From Noviluteimonas gilva (lineage in GTDB: Bacteria > Pseudomonadota > Gammaproteobacteria > Xanthomonadales > Xanthomonadaceae), in contig NZ_WOXT01000004.1 in the NCBI RefSeq assembly GCF_009740395.1, forward strand, positions 349,536 to 413,535: DNA of 64,000 nucleotides. Reading direction: 5' to 3'. Below the pieces are notes generated by a model. That model did not search any database, had not been told where the DNA came from, and saw only the letters and a program-made list of their open reading frames with translations. This document shows, one piece after another, positions 16,943-26,484 of this stretch. The translations under genes and the position numbers were made by a program. Position 1 is the first letter of the stretch; every line of letters starts with the position of its first letter.

Positions 16943-19581
16943 CGTGGATCTCCATCGAAAAGGGCCGACAGCGCCGCGCGCAGGGCGTCGCGGCGCGCGT
17001 CGTCGAGCGCGTGGTCGCGCTCGTCGGTGAGTTGGAACACGTCCTCGGCGCGGGCGCCGAAGGTCGCGATGCGTGCATCGTGCACGCGCAGGCGCTGTGC
17101 ACGGAAGACCTGCGTGACATCGGCGAGCAGGCCCGGTCGATCGGTGCAGACCAAACTGAGCAAGGTGCGGCGCCCGTCGGCGGCATCGACGAACCCGATC
17201 TGCGGTGCGATGCGGAAATGTCGCAGGTGGCGCGGCTGGTTGCGGCGCACCGGCTTGATCGTGTCGAGGTTCGCCACGGCGAGCGCGGTCGTCAGGCGTC
17301 GCTCGACTTCCTCCGCCGCCACCGCACGCTGGCCTTCGGCCGGCAGCACTTCGAACGTATCGAACACGCGCGCATCCGGGCCGTCGAACAGGCGCGCCTG
17401 CATGATCGCCAGGCCCGCGCGATCCAACGTCGCGACGATCGCCGCGAACAGGCCGTCGCGATCGGGCGCGAGCACGAACACTTCCAATGCACCGATGCGC
17501 GCCGCGCCCTGTGCGTTCAGAGTGCGCGCACTCACGCGCACGACGTCGGGCTTCGCGCCGCGCACGACGGTGGCCTGCCACGCGATCTGGTCGGGCCGCG
17601 CACGCAGGAAGGTTTCATCGGGCATCAGCGCGAACAGGCGCTGCGCTTCTTCGGCCGCGATGCCGAATTGCGCGAGCAGCGTCTGCGCGGACGCCCGCGC
17701 TTCGGCGATGCGGTCGGCGGCGGCGACGGGATGCTCGAGGCCACGACGCAAGGCCAGGCGCGTCGCCGTGTAGAGATCGGCGAGCAGGCGGTCCTTCCAC
17801 GCGTTCCACAACTTCGGCGAGGTGCCGGCGATGTCGGCGCAGGTCAGCAGGTACAGCAAGTCCAGGCGTTCGCGGTCGGCGACTTCGTGCGCGAAGCGAT
17901 GGATGACCTCGGGATCGGAGATGTCCTGCTTCTGCGCGGTGATCGACATCAACAGGTGCTTGCGCACGAGCCACGCGATGAGTTCGGTGTCGGCGTCGCT
18001 CAGGCCGTGCGCGACGCCGAATTCGCGTGCGTCGACGGCGCCGAGTTCGGAGTGATCGCCGCCCCGCCCCTTCGCGATATCGTGGAAGAGGCCGGCGAGC
18101 AGCAGCAATTCCGGCTTGCGCAGGCGTGGGTGCACTTCGTGCGCAATCGAGAAGCGCTCGTCCTGCGTACCCGCGGCGAAGCCGGCGATGTTCCGTAGCA
18201 CCGCGAGCGTGTGCTGGTCGACGGTGAAGACATGGAACAGGTCGAACTGCATGCGACCGGATACCTGCGCGAACGCCGGCAACCAGCGCGCGAGCACACC
18301 AAGCCGCGCGAGGCGCGCGACGGTCTCGACCGCATGCGGACCACGCAGCAGCGCGATGAACTGTGCGCGCAGCTCGGGCGTCGCGTCGGTATACGCGGGA
18401 ATGGTCGGCAGCGACTCGGCCAGCGCGCGCGCCGTTTGCGAATGTAGGCCGCGGATGCACGGTTGCGCCGCCCAGGTCGCGAACAACGCGAAGATCGCCG
18501 CGGTGTCGCCGTTCGGCCACTGTGGATCGCGCGCGGCGAGATAGCCGCGGCGCAATTCGAACGCAGCGTCGATCGGCTCGGGCGCGACTTCGCCTTCGAG
18601 TTGTTCCTCGAAGCGTTGCAGCAACCGATCGTTGATGCGCAGCACGATGGACGCGCTGCGATAGAAGCCCTGCATCATTTGTTCGACGGCGAGCGTGCCG
18701 TCGGCATCGACGTGCCCCAGGCGCGTGGCGAGCGTCTTCTGGTGATCGAAACGCAGGCGTTCTTCGCGGCGATTGGCGACCAGGTGCAAGCCGTAACGCA
18801 GGCGGGCGAGCGCGCGGCGTTCGCGTTCGAGCGTGGCGTATTCGTCGGCACCGAGCTGACCGAGGGCGATCATGCCCTGCGCATCGCGCTGGCCGAGCAC
18901 GCGCAGCGCCATCCAGCGCAGCGTCTGGATATCGCGCAGGCCGCCCGGGCCTTCCTTGAGATTGGGTTCGAGGTTGTCCGAGGTGTCGCCGAAGCGCGCT
19001 TGCCGCACGCGCTGTTCCTCGCGCTTGGCGCGGAAGTATTCGCGCGCGGGCCACACATGGCGCGTGTCGATGGCGTGCAGCAGCGCGCGCAGGTCGTGTT
19101 CGTCGGCCACCAGCGGGCGCGCTTCGGACAGCGCGGTGAGCACGGTGATGTCTTCGCGCGCGGCGCTGGTGCATTCGTTGTGCGAACGCACGGCGTGGCC
19201 GGTCGGCAGGCCCGCGTCCCACAGCAGCGCGAAGAAGCGTGCGAGGGCGTCGTGTTGCGCGGTCTGCGCATCGGGTTCGGCGAGAACGAGCAGGTCGATA
19301 TCCGACTGCGGATACAACTCGCCGCGGCCGTAGCCACCGACGGCGAACAGCGCGAGCTTCACGTCATCGGCGATGCATTGCGACCAGGCGTCGCGCACGA
19401 TCGCGTCGACCGCCATCGCGCGGTCGCGCAGCAGCGTGTCGATGTCTTCGTTGCGGTCGAAACGCGCAGCGAGCGCGGCATCGGCGTCGATCAGGCGCGC
19501 ACGCGCCTGCGCGGCCCATGCGGCGGGTTCGCTCGGCGGCGCGCTCGCCGCCGGCCTGGAGGCGGCGGCGGGATCTGTCAT
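16939..19581 (-). CDS. glnD: PII uridylyltransferase / uridylyl-removing enzyme
   Basis: An 880-residue bifunctional nitrogen sensor that adds UMP to PII proteins when glutamine is low and removes it when glutamine is high. ATG 19581 overlaps the map stop by 4 bases. Domains in order: nucleotidyltransferase with [19 protein letters not shown], a linker domain, the HD phosphohydrolase ([20 protein letters not shown]), and two C-terminal ACT domains that bind glutamine (the second around [15 protein letters not shown]). Length matches the family. The N-terminal Ala-rich tail is not conserved. Confidence 0.95.
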   Translation of the reverse strand: MTDPAAASRPAASAPPSEPAAWAAQARARLIDADAALAARFDRNEDIDTLLRDRAMAVDAIVRDAWSQCIADDVKLALFAVGGYGRGELYPQSDIDLLVLAEPDAQTAQHDALARFFALLWDAGLPTGHAVRSHNECTSAAREDITVLTALSEARPLVADEHDLRALLHAIDTRHVWPAREYFRAKREEQRVRQARFGDTSDNLEPNLKEGPGGLRDIQTLRWMALRVLGQRDAQGMIALGQLGADEYATLERERRALARLRYGLHLVANRREERLRFDHQKTLATRLGHVDADGTLAVEQMMQGFYRSASIVLRINDRLLQRFEEQLEGEVAPEPIDAAFELRRGYLAARDPQWPNGDTAAIFALFATWAAQPCIRGLHSQTARALAESLPTIPAYTDATPELRAQFIALLRGPHAVETVARLARLGVLARWLPAFAQVSGRMQFDLFHVFTVDQHTLAVLRNIAGFAAGTQDERFSIAHEVHPRLRKPELLLLAGLFHDIAKGRGGDHSELGAVDAREFGVAHGLSDADTELIAWLVRKHLLMSITAQKQDISDPEVIHRFAHEVADRERLDLLYLLTCADIAGTSPKLWNAWKDRLLADLYTATRLALRRGLEHPVAAADRIAEARASAQTLLAQFGIAAEEAQRLFALMPDETFLRARPDQIAWQATVVRGAKPDVVRVSARTLNAQGAARIGALEVFVLAPDRDGLFAAIVATLDRAGLAIMQARLFDGPDARVFDTFEVLPAEGQRAVAAEEVERRLTTALAVANLDTIKPVRRNQPRHLRHFRIAPQIGFVDAADGRRTLLSLVCTDRPGLLADVTQVFRAQRLRVHDARIATFGARAEDVFQLTDERDHALDDARRDALRAALSALFDGDPR

Positions 19582-20354
19582 AGGTCGTTGTCGTCGCCGG
19601 GGACGCGGGTGAGGATCTCGACGCCGTCGTCGGTCACCACCACCGTGTGTTCCCACTGGGCCGAAAGCTTGCGGTCCTTGGTCACCACGGTCCAACCGTC
19701 GGGCAGCAGCTTGGTGTGGCGTGCGCCTTCGTTGATCATCGGTTCGATCGTGAAGGTCATGCCCTTCTTGAGCACCAGGCCTTCGCCCGGGCGGCCGTAA
19801 TGCAGCACCTGCGGGTCTTCGTGATAGACCGTGCCGATGCCGTGGCCGCAGTACTCGCGCACCACGCTGAAGCGTTCGCCTTCGGCGAATTGCTGGATCG
19901 CATGGCCGATGTCGCCGAGCGTGGCGCCCGGCTTGACGGTGCGGATGCCGCGGAACATCGCCTCGCGCGTGGTGTCCACCAGCCGCTTGGCCATCACCGA
20001 CGGCGCGCCGACGTAGTACATGCGCGAGGTGTCGCCATGCCAGCCGTCCTTGATGACGGTGACGTCGATGTTGACGATGTCGCCGTCCTTCAGGACCTTG
20101 GCTTCGCTCGGGATGCCGTGGCAGATGACGTTGTTGACGGACGTGCAGACGGTCGCGGGGAAGCCCCGGTAACCGACGTTGGCCGGGATGGCCTGCTGCA
20201 CGTTGACGATGTGGTCGTGGCAGATGCGGTCGAGTTCGGCGGTGGTCACGCCCGGCTTCACGTGCGGGGCGACGACTTGCAGGACCTCGGCGGCCAGGCG
20301 GCCGGCGACGCGCATCTTCTCGATGTCCTCGGGGGACTTGATGGTGATCGACAT
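19578..20354 (-). CDS. map: Methionine aminopeptidase, type I
   Basis: A 258-residue cytoplasmic enzyme removing the initiator Met from new proteins. Metal ligands are in [19 protein letters not shown] (Asp, Asp), [12 protein letters not shown] (His), FTIEPM (Glu) and QWEHT (Glu). Start ATG 20354 has a GGGAGG site upstream. First gene of the operon map-glnD-dapD-arsC-like-dapE; divergent from rpsB, an arrangement typical of gammaproteobacteria. Confidence 0.96.
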   Translation of the reverse strand: MSITIKSPEDIEKMRVAGRLAAEVLQVVAPHVKPGVTTAELDRICHDHIVNVQQAIPANVGYRGFPATVCTSVNNVICHGIPSEAKVLKDGDIVNIDVTVIKDGWHGDTSRMYYVGAPSVMAKRLVDTTREAMFRGIRTVKPGATLGDIGHAIQQFAEGERFSVVREYCGHGIGTVYHEDPQVLHYGRPGEGLVLKKGMTFTIEPMINEGARHTKLLPDGWTVVTKDRKLSAQWEHTVVVTDDGVEILTRVPGDDNDL

Positions 20355-20420
20355 GGGGGGATTATCGCCTCCCGGGGCCCTTCCCGGCCATCACATCCCC
20401 GCGCCGGAGCGTTCCACGAC

Positions 20421-20450
20421 TTGCCCGCAAGTGGCTGGAACCGCTAGAAT
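20421..20450 (+). promoter_or_regulatory. Promoter of rpsB-tsf
   Basis: TTGCCC, 18-base spacer, TAGAAT. The -10 matches TATAAT in 5 of 6 positions. It lies about 190 bases before the rpsB start, leaving a long leader. TAGAAT also occurs ahead of pyrH (25712) and frr (27548). Confidence 0.6.
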
Positions 20451-20456
20451 TCCGCT

Positions 20457-20647
20457 CCTTCCCGTGGCACATGCCCCCGGAAGCCGCCCACGAGGGGCGT
20501 CACCCTCGAATCCACACCTGCCGCAACAGCCCGCCCCGGGGTGCCTCGCAAGAGGTTCGGAGGCGGAAGCGACAGGGAGGCCCAACCCCGGAACCATCGT
20601 CCGCCCCAACCAATGGGCGGCAGGTTCCACTGTCAGGAGTTACCGCA
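20457..20647 (+). promoter_or_regulatory. Long 5' leader of rpsB, candidate S2 autoregulatory RNA
   Basis: About 190 bases of G+C-rich untranslated RNA precede rpsB, with several short complementary blocks (for example GCCCGCCCCGGGG and CCGCCC/GGGCGG near 20610-20628). In enterobacteria the rpsB leader binds S2 and shuts down translation. The same role here is inferred from position and length; I have not derived a fold. Confidence 0.45.
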
Positions 20648-21463
20648 ATGTCCCAGGTCACCATGCGCCAGATGCTGGAAGCCGGCGTCCACTTCGGCCA
20701 CCAGACGCGCTACTGGAATCCCAAGATGGGCCCGTACATCTTCGGCGCCCGCGGCAAGATCCACATCATCAACCTCGAGAAGACGATGCCGCTCTTCTCC
20801 GACGCGATGAACTTCATCTCGGCCATCGCGCAGAAGCGCGGCACCATCCTGTTCGTCGGCACCAAGCGCTCGGCGCGCGAGGCGATCAAGGAAGAAGCCA
20901 CGCGTTGCAGCATGCCGTACATGACGCAGCGTTGGCTGGGCGGCACGCTCACCAACTTCCGCACGGTCAAGCAGTCGGTCCAGCGCCTGAAGGAACTGGA
21001 AGCCGGCGAAACCGACGGCACGTTCCAGAAGCTGGTCAAGCACGAAGTGCTCGGCCTGCGCCGTGAGCGCGACAAGCTCGAAGCCTCGCTCGGCGGCATC
21101 AAGGACATGAACCGCCTGCCCGACGCGCTGTTCGTGATCGACATCGGCCACGAAGACATCGCCGTCAAGGAAGCCAAGAAGCTCGGCATCCCGGTGATCG
21201 CGGTCGTCGACACCAACTACGATCCGGCCCTGGTCGACTACGCCATCCCGGGCAACGACGATGCCATCCGTGCCGTGCAGCTGTACGCCCGCGCCGCGGC
21301 CGACGCCGTGCTCGAAGGCAAGGCTGCCGCTCCGTCGGCCGCCAACGTGCGCGAAGAAGACTTCGCCGAAGCCGCCGGCGCCGAAGGCGACGACAAGAAG
21401 GGCCCGCGCCGCGCCCCGGCCAAGAAGGCCGCCCCGCGCAAGCCGGCCGCCAAGGCCGAGTAA
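20648..21463 (+). CDS. rpsB: 30S ribosomal protein S2
   Basis: A 271-residue small-subunit ribosomal protein. ATG 20648 with CAGGAG upstream; upstream in-frame starts fall in the structured leader. The S2 fold is plain: [66 protein letters not shown]. The last ~35 residues form a low-complexity Ala/Lys/Pro tail ([20 protein letters not shown]), longer than in E. coli and usual for Xanthomonadaceae. Co-transcribed with tsf. Confidence 0.97.
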   Translation: MSQVTMRQMLEAGVHFGHQTRYWNPKMGPYIFGARGKIHIINLEKTMPLFSDAMNFISAIAQKRGTILFVGTKRSAREAIKEEATRCSMPYMTQRWLGGTLTNFRTVKQSVQRLKELEAGETDGTFQKLVKHEVLGLRRERDKLEASLGGIKDMNRLPDALFVIDIGHEDIAVKEAKKLGIPVIAVVDTNYDPALVDYAIPGNDDAIRAVQLYARAAADAVLEGKAAAPSAANVREEDFAEAAGAEGDDKKGPRRAPAKKAAPRKPAAKAE

Positions 21464-21477
21464 GCATCGGCTGTCAC

Positions 21478-21503
21478 GCAGCCGCGCAAGACTGCGCGGC
21501 TGC
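21478..21503 (+). terminator. Hairpin between rpsB and tsf (partial attenuator)
   Basis: GCAGCCGCGCA-AGAC-TGCGCGGCTGC, an 11-bp perfect stem without a strong U-run after it. A leaky hairpin here is known to lower tsf expression relative to rpsB in E. coli; the same is inferred. Confidence 0.5.
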
Positions 21504-21570
21504 TGCTCGTTTCGTCATTCCTGCCGCCCTGCGTTCGCAGGGATGACACCCATTTTCCAGAGGAACCCCC

Positions 21571-22452
21571 ATGGCTGAAATCACCGCTTCCCTCGTCAAG
21601 GAACTGCGCGAGCGCACCGGCGCCGGCATGATGGAGTGCAAGAAGGCACTCACCGAAAACAACGGCGACATCGAAGCCTCGGCCGAATGGCTGCGCAAGT
21701 CGGGCCTGGCCAAGGCCGACAAGAAGGCCGGCCGCGTGGCCGCCGAAGGCCGCATCTCGGTCGCCCAGTCGGGCAACAAAGCCGTGCTGGTCGAGATCAA
21801 CTCCGAAACCGACTTCGTGGCGAAGGACGACAACTTCATCCGCTTCGCCGACGCCGTCGCGCAGACCGCGCTGACGTCCGGCGCCGCCGACGTCGAAGCG
21901 CTCAAGTCCGCGAAGATGCCCTCGGGCGAAACGGTCGAGGAAACGCGCGCCGCCGTGATCTCCAAGGTCGGCGAGAACGTGCAGGTCCGTCGCCTCGTGC
22001 GCATCGACACCGCCAACAACGTCGCGGCCTACGTGCACACCGGCAACAAGATCGGCGTGCTCGTGGAACTCAAGGGCGGCGACGCCGACCTGGCCCGCGG
22101 CATCGCGATGCACATCGCCGCGCTGAATCCGCCGCACAACAAGGCCGCCGACGTGCCGGCCGACTTCGTCGCGAAGGAAAAGGAAATCGAACTGGCCAAG
22201 ATGTCCGACAAGGACAAGCAGAAGCCGGCCGAAATCCTCGAGAAGATCATCAGCGGCAAGATCGCGAAGATCGTCAACGAAGTGACGCTGTACGGCCAGC
22301 CGTACGCGCTGGACCAGGACAAGACGGTCGAAGCCACGGTGAAGGCCGCCGGCGCCGATGTCGTCGGCTTCCAGCGTCTCGCCGTCGGCGAAGGCATCGA
22401 GAAGGTGAAGGAAGACTACGCCGCCGAAGTGGCCAAGGCGATGCAGGTCTGA
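21571..22452 (+). CDS. tsf: Elongation factor Ts
   Basis: A 293-residue nucleotide-exchange factor that recharges EF-Tu with GTP. GAGGAA ribosome site before ATG 21571. The N-terminal EF-Tu-contacting domain reads [20 protein letters not shown], then [16 protein letters not shown] (core domain) and the coiled coil and C-terminal module. Length and motifs are canonical. Ends 23 bases before a strong terminator. Confidence 0.97.
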   Translation: MAEITASLVKELRERTGAGMMECKKALTENNGDIEASAEWLRKSGLAKADKKAGRVAAEGRISVAQSGNKAVLVEINSETDFVAKDDNFIRFADAVAQTALTSGAADVEALKSAKMPSGETVEETRAAVISKVGENVQVRRLVRIDTANNVAAYVHTGNKIGVLVELKGGDADLARGIAMHIAALNPPHNKAADVPADFVAKEKEIELAKMSDKDKQKPAEILEKIISGKIAKIVNEVTLYGQPYALDQDKTVEATVKAAGADVVGFQRLAVGEGIEKVKEDYAAEVAKAMQV

Positions 22453-22475
22453 TCCACCGCGACAAGTGAACGACG

Positions 22476-22503
22476 AAAAACCCGCGGGTGACCGCGGGTT
22501 TTT
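22476..22503 (+). terminator. Terminator of rpsB-tsf
   Basis: AAAAA-CCCGCGG-GTGA-CCGCGGG-TTTTT, a near-perfect rho-independent terminator. Confidence 0.9.
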
Positions 22504-22772
22504 CTTTGTCTGTGAATGGCCGTTGATCGTGGCGTTGGCTTGAGGCACGATGCCTCGCGTTGGACCGATGCAAGAGTTCGTGGCGGAAGGCGTGGTCGAG
22601 TTGGAGCCTTCGCGTCAATCAGTGCGATTGGGAGACCGACACTCCCAGGCGGCCCGATGGCTCTCCGCCATGAGCCAGTTCCCGACCAAGCCACACGGTT
22701 GACTAAGGGAATACTTCTACGGCCCGGACCAACACTCAGCCAAGGGCTCCCAGACGGGAGCCCTTCGGTTTT
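22504..22772 (+). ncRNA. Possible small RNA or unexplained intergenic transcript
   Basis: About 240 bases without a convincing gene lie between the tsf terminator and a second rho-independent terminator at 22742-22772. A terminator with nothing coding in front of it suggests a short plus-strand RNA. Local complementary blocks occur (GAGGCACGATGCCTC at 22541-22555, GGCTCTCCGCCATGAGCC at 22660-22677). I do not recognise a known RNA family such as 6S or tmRNA here. Confidence 0.35.
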
Positions 22773-23221
22773 ACGGGGTGCCTGATCGCAGTGACGATCG
22801 AGTAGAACGGGCGTTCCGCGGTGCCGCGCTCCTCGACGATGACCTCTCCATTCGCGTTGCAGAAGATCGCCACGCGCCGGCCCGTCTCCCAGTACACGTG
22901 CGCGCCGGGCCGCAGGATTCCGGCGACGAATTCGCAGACCGCGTCCATTGCCTCGCCATGCTCCGCGACATGGTGGAACCGCCGCGCCCAGATGTGGCGG
23001 AACCCGAAGCCATTCTGGCTGAAGCGACTTCCTGTATGGCGGCCATAGCGGAGCACGATGTCTCCGCCTGCGAAGATGGTCCTGCCTGCATGCACGACCT
23101 CCGGCATGGCGCCGAAACACGCGGTGCCGTTCGATGGATGCTGCAAGCGGCTTTCCACGCTCCAGCGTGTCGCTGGAATCGGCGTGTACTTCCACTTCCT
23201 GCGGACGATGGCATCTTCCAT
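22736..23221 (-). CDS. Possible BECR-fold nuclease-toxin-like protein
   Basis: A 161-residue protein from ATG 23221, GAAGAG 8 bases upstream (GTG 23230 is an alternative). It has AGGDIVLRYGRHTG, then GFGFRHIWARRFHHVAEHGEA with closely spaced His/Arg, then RRVAIFCNANGEVIVEERG and a FYSIVTAI strand near the end. This pattern (His-rich helix, then strands with R and a terminal YSIVT strand) recalls barnase/EndoU/colicin E5/RelE-like nuclease domains at the ends of polymorphic toxins. The match is from memory and uncertain. No signal peptide, no obvious immunity gene. Its last codons are formed by the terminator hairpin of the opposite strand. Confidence 0.4.
   Translation of the reverse strand: MEDAIVRRKWKYTPIPATRWSVESRLQHPSNGTACFGAMPEVVHAGRTIFAGGDIVLRYGRHTGSRFSQNGFGFRHIWARRFHHVAEHGEAMDAVCEFVAGILRPGAHVYWETGRRVAIFCNANGEVIVEERGTAERPFYSIVTAIRHPVKPKGSRLGALG
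22742..22772 (+). terminator. Terminator inside the 3' end of a minus-strand gene
   Basis: AAGGGCTCCC-AGAC-GGGAGCCCTT followed by CGGTTTTA. It works on the plus strand. Its stem also encodes the last residues of the leftward gene ending at 22736. Confidence 0.7.
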
Positions 23222-23308
23222 CCGCTGCACTCTTCCAGCGAGCGCACGACGGCGAGAAGGCGATGCGCGCTCGATGTTGCGCCCGCAGGTTCGCCAATGG
23301 GAAGGCGT

Positions 23309-24184
23309 TCAATCCAGCGTGACGTGCTCTGCCAGGTGATGCGCCGCCGTCGCGATGCGTCGCAGATGGCGTGACTCCGGATGCGTCAACAACCACAGCT
23401 GCGTTTCGGCATCCGTGAGCGGCTCGGTGAGTGCAACCAGGTCGTGGCGATCGCGCGCAAGGAACAGCGGCAACACGCCCACGCCCAGCCCCGCGGCGAT
23501 GCCTTCGGCGACCGACAAGATGCTGTTCACCTGCACGCGCGGGACGATCCCGGGCATGTGGCGTTTGCGCCACAGCACGCCCTGGTGTTGCGGAAGCGCT
23601 TCGTCGGGCGCGATCCACGGGCTTGTCGCGGGATCGGGCTTGCGACCGCGCGTGCGCGGCCCGTAGATCGCGACGCGAATCGTGCCGAGATGCTTGCCGA
23701 CGACATGGTCTGGCGGACGCGAGGTCGCGCGCAGTGCGATGTCCGCGTCGCGCTTGGTGAGGCTCGCGAGTTCGTGGCTCGCGTTGATTTCGAACGACAA
23801 CAACGGATGCGTTTGCGACAGATCGCGCAACGCGGGCAGTAACAGGCCGTGCAGCAAGGTGTCCGTCGTGCTGATGCGCACCGTGCCCGACACCGCCTGC
23901 CCCGGCGCCTGCGCGACGCCGCGCGCGGTCTCGAGTTCGGTTTCGATGCGCTCGGCGTGTCGCGCGAGTTGCGCGCCCAGTTCGCTCGGGCGATAGCCGG
24001 CGCGCGTGCGTTCGAACAGCCGCTGCTGCAACCCCTTCTCGACGCGCTGCAGCGCGCGGAACACCGTGGACGCGTCGACACCCAGCAATTCGCCCGCCGC
24101 CGCGAGCGTGCCCCGCCGCGCGAGGGCGAGCACGACGCGCAGATCCGCAGGGCCCAGCTCGTATTGCACGGATGCAACTGGCAT
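23309..24184 (-). CDS. LysR-family transcriptional regulator
   Basis: A 291-residue regulator from ATG 24184 (GTG 24196 is possible). The N-terminal helix-turn-helix reads LGPADLRVVLALARRGTLAA and AAGELLGVDASTVFRALQRV. The inducer-binding domain follows from about residue 90, with GTVRISTTDTLLHGLL. The short linker and atypical DASTVFRAL recognition helix place it in a divergent LysR branch. It is divergent from the DoxX and dehydrogenase genes, with a palindrome between them, so it very likely controls those genes. Confidence 0.88.
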   Translation of the reverse strand: MPVASVQYELGPADLRVVLALARRGTLAAAGELLGVDASTVFRALQRVEKGLQQRLFERTRAGYRPSELGAQLARHAERIETELETARGVAQAPGQAVSGTVRISTTDTLLHGLLLPALRDLSQTHPLLSFEINASHELASLTKRDADIALRATSRPPDHVVGKHLGTIRVAIYGPRTRGRKPDPATSPWIAPDEALPQHQGVLWRKRHMPGIVPRVQVNSILSVAEGIAAGLGVGVLPLFLARDRHDLVALTEPLTDAETQLWLLTHPESRHLRRIATAAHHLAEHVTLD

Positions 24185-24203
24185 TTGTGATTCCACATAT
24201 TCC

Positions 24204-24221
24204 GATTGCGTCGTCGCAATC
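24204..24221. promoter_or_regulatory. Candidate LysR operator
   Basis: A perfect inverted repeat, GATTGCG-TCGT-CGCAATC, in the 74-base gap between the LysR gene and doxX-like gene. Its ATTGC-N6-GCAAT core fits the dyad expected of LysR recognition sites. Confidence 0.55.
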
Positions 24222-24258
24222 CTAGAGTGCGTCCACCTTCACCGCAACCGAGCTCCCC

Positions 24259-24669
24259 ATGGACACCCGCACCTACGCCCCGCTGCTGCTCCGCCTCGCG
24301 CTCGCCGCGATGTGGCTGTCGCACGCCCTGCTCAAGATCCTCGTCTTCACCCTGCCCGGCACGGCCGCTTTCTTCGAATCCAAGGGCATCCCGGGCTTCC
24401 TCGCCTACCCCGTTGTCGTCGCCGAGCTCGCCGGCGGCTTGGCGATCCTTGCCGGCTTCTACGCACGCCAGGTCGCGTTGCTGCTCGTGCCGATCCTGGC
24501 CGTCGCGTTCTTGACGCACGTGCCGAACGGCTGGGTGTTCACCGCGACCGGCGGCGGCTGGGAATACCCGCTGTTCCTGATCGTCGTGTCGATCGCGCTG
24601 TGGCTGTCGGGCGATGGCGATTACGCGCTGCGCCGCAGCCGCGCCTTCACCCTGGAAGCGCACGCATGA
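24259..24669 (+). CDS. DoxX-family membrane protein
   Basis: A 136-residue inner-membrane protein with four predicted helices (about 10-28, 45-68, 72-90, 108-122). The segment LLRLALAAMWLSHALLKI, the PGFLAYPVVVAELAGG region and HVPNGWVFTATGGGWEYPLF are typical of DoxX proteins. The family was named for thiosulphate:quinone oxidoreductase subunits, and other members support redox or oxidative-stress functions; the role here is unknown. The stop overlaps the dehydrogenase start (ATGA), so they form a two-gene operon under the LysR protein. Confidence 0.85.
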   Translation: MDTRTYAPLLLRLALAAMWLSHALLKILVFTLPGTAAFFESKGIPGFLAYPVVVAELAGGLAILAGFYARQVALLLVPILAVAFLTHVPNGWVFTATGGGWEYPLFLIVVSIALWLSGDGDYALRRSRAFTLEAHA

Positions 24670-25691
24670 ACGCCGTGCTTCGCGCGGAGTCGGTTTCCGC
24701 GTGGGAAGTCGAACGCGGCGCAGGCATTCAACGCCTGCGTCGCACGACACGCGCGCTGCCCGACCTCGGACCCCACGACGTGCGCGTCCGCCTCCACGCC
24801 GCGTCGCTCAACGCACGCGATCTCGACATCGCATCCTCCGGCGAAGGCCGCATCGTTCCCGCTTCCGATGGCGCTGGCGTGATCGAAGCGATCGGACGCG
24901 ACGTCACGCGCTGGCGCATCGGCGATCGCGTTGCCGCAGCGTTCTATCCGCGCTGGATCGACGGCGCGCCTACGGCCGATGCAACCACTGGCAGCCTCGG
25001 CGGCATGGTCGACGGCGTGCTCGCCGAAGCCATCGTCGCGCACGAAGACGCGGTGTTCGCGATTCCCGCGCATCTGGATTTCATCGAAGCCGCCACGCTC
25101 CCCTGCGCCGCACTCACCGCGTGGCACGCGTTGTTCGAAACGACGCCGCTGCGCCCCGGCGACACGGTGGTGTTGCTCGGCACGGGCGGCGTATCGATGT
25201 GGGCGCTCGCACTCGCGAATGCCGCGGGACTGCGCACGATCGTGACCACCTCCGACGAAGCCAAGCGCGCTTTCGTGGGCACGCTCGCGGATGCGACGAT
25301 CAACTACCGCACGCATCCGGATTGGTCGGAAGAAGTCCTGCGGCTCACCAACGGGCGCGGCGCCGATCTCGTCGTCGAAGTCGGCGGCGAACGCACGCTC
25401 GGGCAATCGATCGCGTCGGTGCGCGTGGGCGGCACGGTCGCGATGGTCGGCGGCGCGAGCGGCGGCTTCGGCGGATGGATCGAGCCCTTCGCGCTCATCG
25501 GCGGCATGAAGCGGCTGGCGGGCGTGCTGGTCGGCAGCCGCGCCATGGCCGAGCGCCTCGTGGCCTTCGTCGCGCAACGCGGGCTGCGGCCGCTGGTGGA
25601 TCGCGTGTTCGCCTTCGACGACGCACCGGCCGCATTCGCGCACCTGGCCTCCGGCAGGCACCTGGGCAAGGTCGTCGTGCGGATCGCCTGA
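24666..25691 (+). CDS. Zinc-independent MDR oxidoreductase (quinone-reductase-like)
   Basis: A 341-residue medium-chain dehydrogenase/reductase. N-terminal GroES-like domain: VRVRLHAASLNARDLDIASS and PASDGAGVIEAIGRDVTRWRIGDRV. Rossmann domain: GDTVVLLGTGGVSMWALALA, then GADLVVEVGGERTLGQSI. The structural zinc Cys cluster and catalytic Cys are absent, so it belongs to the zinc-less quinone-oxidoreductase or enoyl-reductase branch, probably NADPH-linked. Translationally coupled to the DoxX gene. Confidence 0.88.
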   Translation: MNAVLRAESVSAWEVERGAGIQRLRRTTRALPDLGPHDVRVRLHAASLNARDLDIASSGEGRIVPASDGAGVIEAIGRDVTRWRIGDRVAAAFYPRWIDGAPTADATTGSLGGMVDGVLAEAIVAHEDAVFAIPAHLDFIEAATLPCAALTAWHALFETTPLRPGDTVVLLGTGGVSMWALALANAAGLRTIVTTSDEAKRAFVGTLADATINYRTHPDWSEEVLRLTNGRGADLVVEVGGERTLGQSIASVRVGGTVAMVGGASGGFGGWIEPFALIGGMKRLAGVLVGSRAMAERLVAFVAQRGLRPLVDRVFAFDDAPAAFAHLASGRHLGKVVVRIA

Positions 25692-25711
25692 GCCCCCGGG
25701 CGGGCATCGGA

Positions 25712-25717
25712 TAGAAT
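25712..25717 (+). promoter_or_regulatory. Likely -10 box before pyrH
   Basis: TAGAAT, the same hexamer as the rpsB -10, 37 bases before the pyrH start. No convincing -35 box is visible. Confidence 0.35.
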
Positions 25718-25754
25718 CGCCGAGGATTTTCCCTTGCCCCCCGAGGAGTCGCCT

Positions 25755-26477
25755 GTGTCCCAGCTCGCCTGTCGCCGTGTCCTGCTCAAGCTGTCCGGCG
25801 AAGCGTTGATGGGGGACGAGGACTACGGCATCGATCCCAAGGTCATCGGCCGGCTGGCCGATGAAGTGATGGAGGCCCGCGAGGCCGGCGCGGAAATCGC
25901 GCTCGTGCTCGGCGGCGGCAACATCTTCCGCGGCGCGGGGCTGGCCGCCGGCGGCATGGACCGCGTGACGGGCGACCAGATGGGCATGCTCGCCACGGTC
26001 ATCAATGCGCTGGCGATGCAGGACGCGCTCGAAAAACGCGGCGGCCGCGCGCGCGTGATGAGCGCGATCAAGATCAACGACGTGTGCGAGGACTACATCC
26101 GCCGCCGCGCGATCCGGCACCTGGAGAAGGGCCGCATCACCATTTTCGCCGCGGGCGTGGGCGCGCCGTTCTTCACCACCGATTCGGGCGCCGCGCTGCG
26201 TGCGATCGAAATCGGCGCCGACCTGTTGCTCAAGGCGACGAAGGTCGACGGCGTGTACGACAAGGACCCGAAGAAGCACACCGACGCGGTGCGCTTCGAC
26301 TCGCTCACCTACGACGAAGTGATCTCGCGCGATCTGCAGGTGATGGACACCGCCGCCTTCGCACTGGCGCGCGACAGCGACCTGCCGCTGCGCATCTTCG
26401 ACATGTCGCAGCCGGGCGTGCTGCTGAAGATCCTGCGCGGCGAGAACATCGGCACGCTCGTCCGCGGCCGCGGCTGA
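25755..26477 (+). CDS. pyrH: Uridylate kinase
   Basis: A 240-residue UMP kinase making UDP for RNA, DNA and sugar-nucleotide synthesis. GTG 25755 is chosen because GAGGAG lies 7 bases upstream. Amino-acid-kinase fold: [14 protein letters not shown] (P-loop-like), [65 protein letters not shown]. Canonical length. Confidence 0.96.
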   Translation: MSQLACRRVLLKLSGEALMGDEDYGIDPKVIGRLADEVMEAREAGAEIALVLGGGNIFRGAGLAAGGMDRVTGDQMGMLATVINALAMQDALEKRGGRARVMSAIKINDVCEDYIRRRAIRHLEKGRITIFAAGVGAPFFTTDSGAALRAIEIGADLLLKATKVDGVYDKDPKKHTDAVRFDSLTYDEVISRDLQVMDTAAFALARDSDLPLRIFDMSQPGVLLKILRGENIGTLVRGRG

Positions 26478-26484
26478 GGTCGGC

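Noticed and set aside
22504..22772. 6S RNA or tmRNA
   Set aside because: No tag-peptide or tRNA-like end, and no evident 6S central bubble; location also differs from the usual 6S neighbourhood.
22516..22785. An 89-codon plus-strand frame between tsf and the second terminator
   Set aside because: Its translation shows no recognisable pattern and it runs through the terminator hairpin; start lacks a ribosome site.
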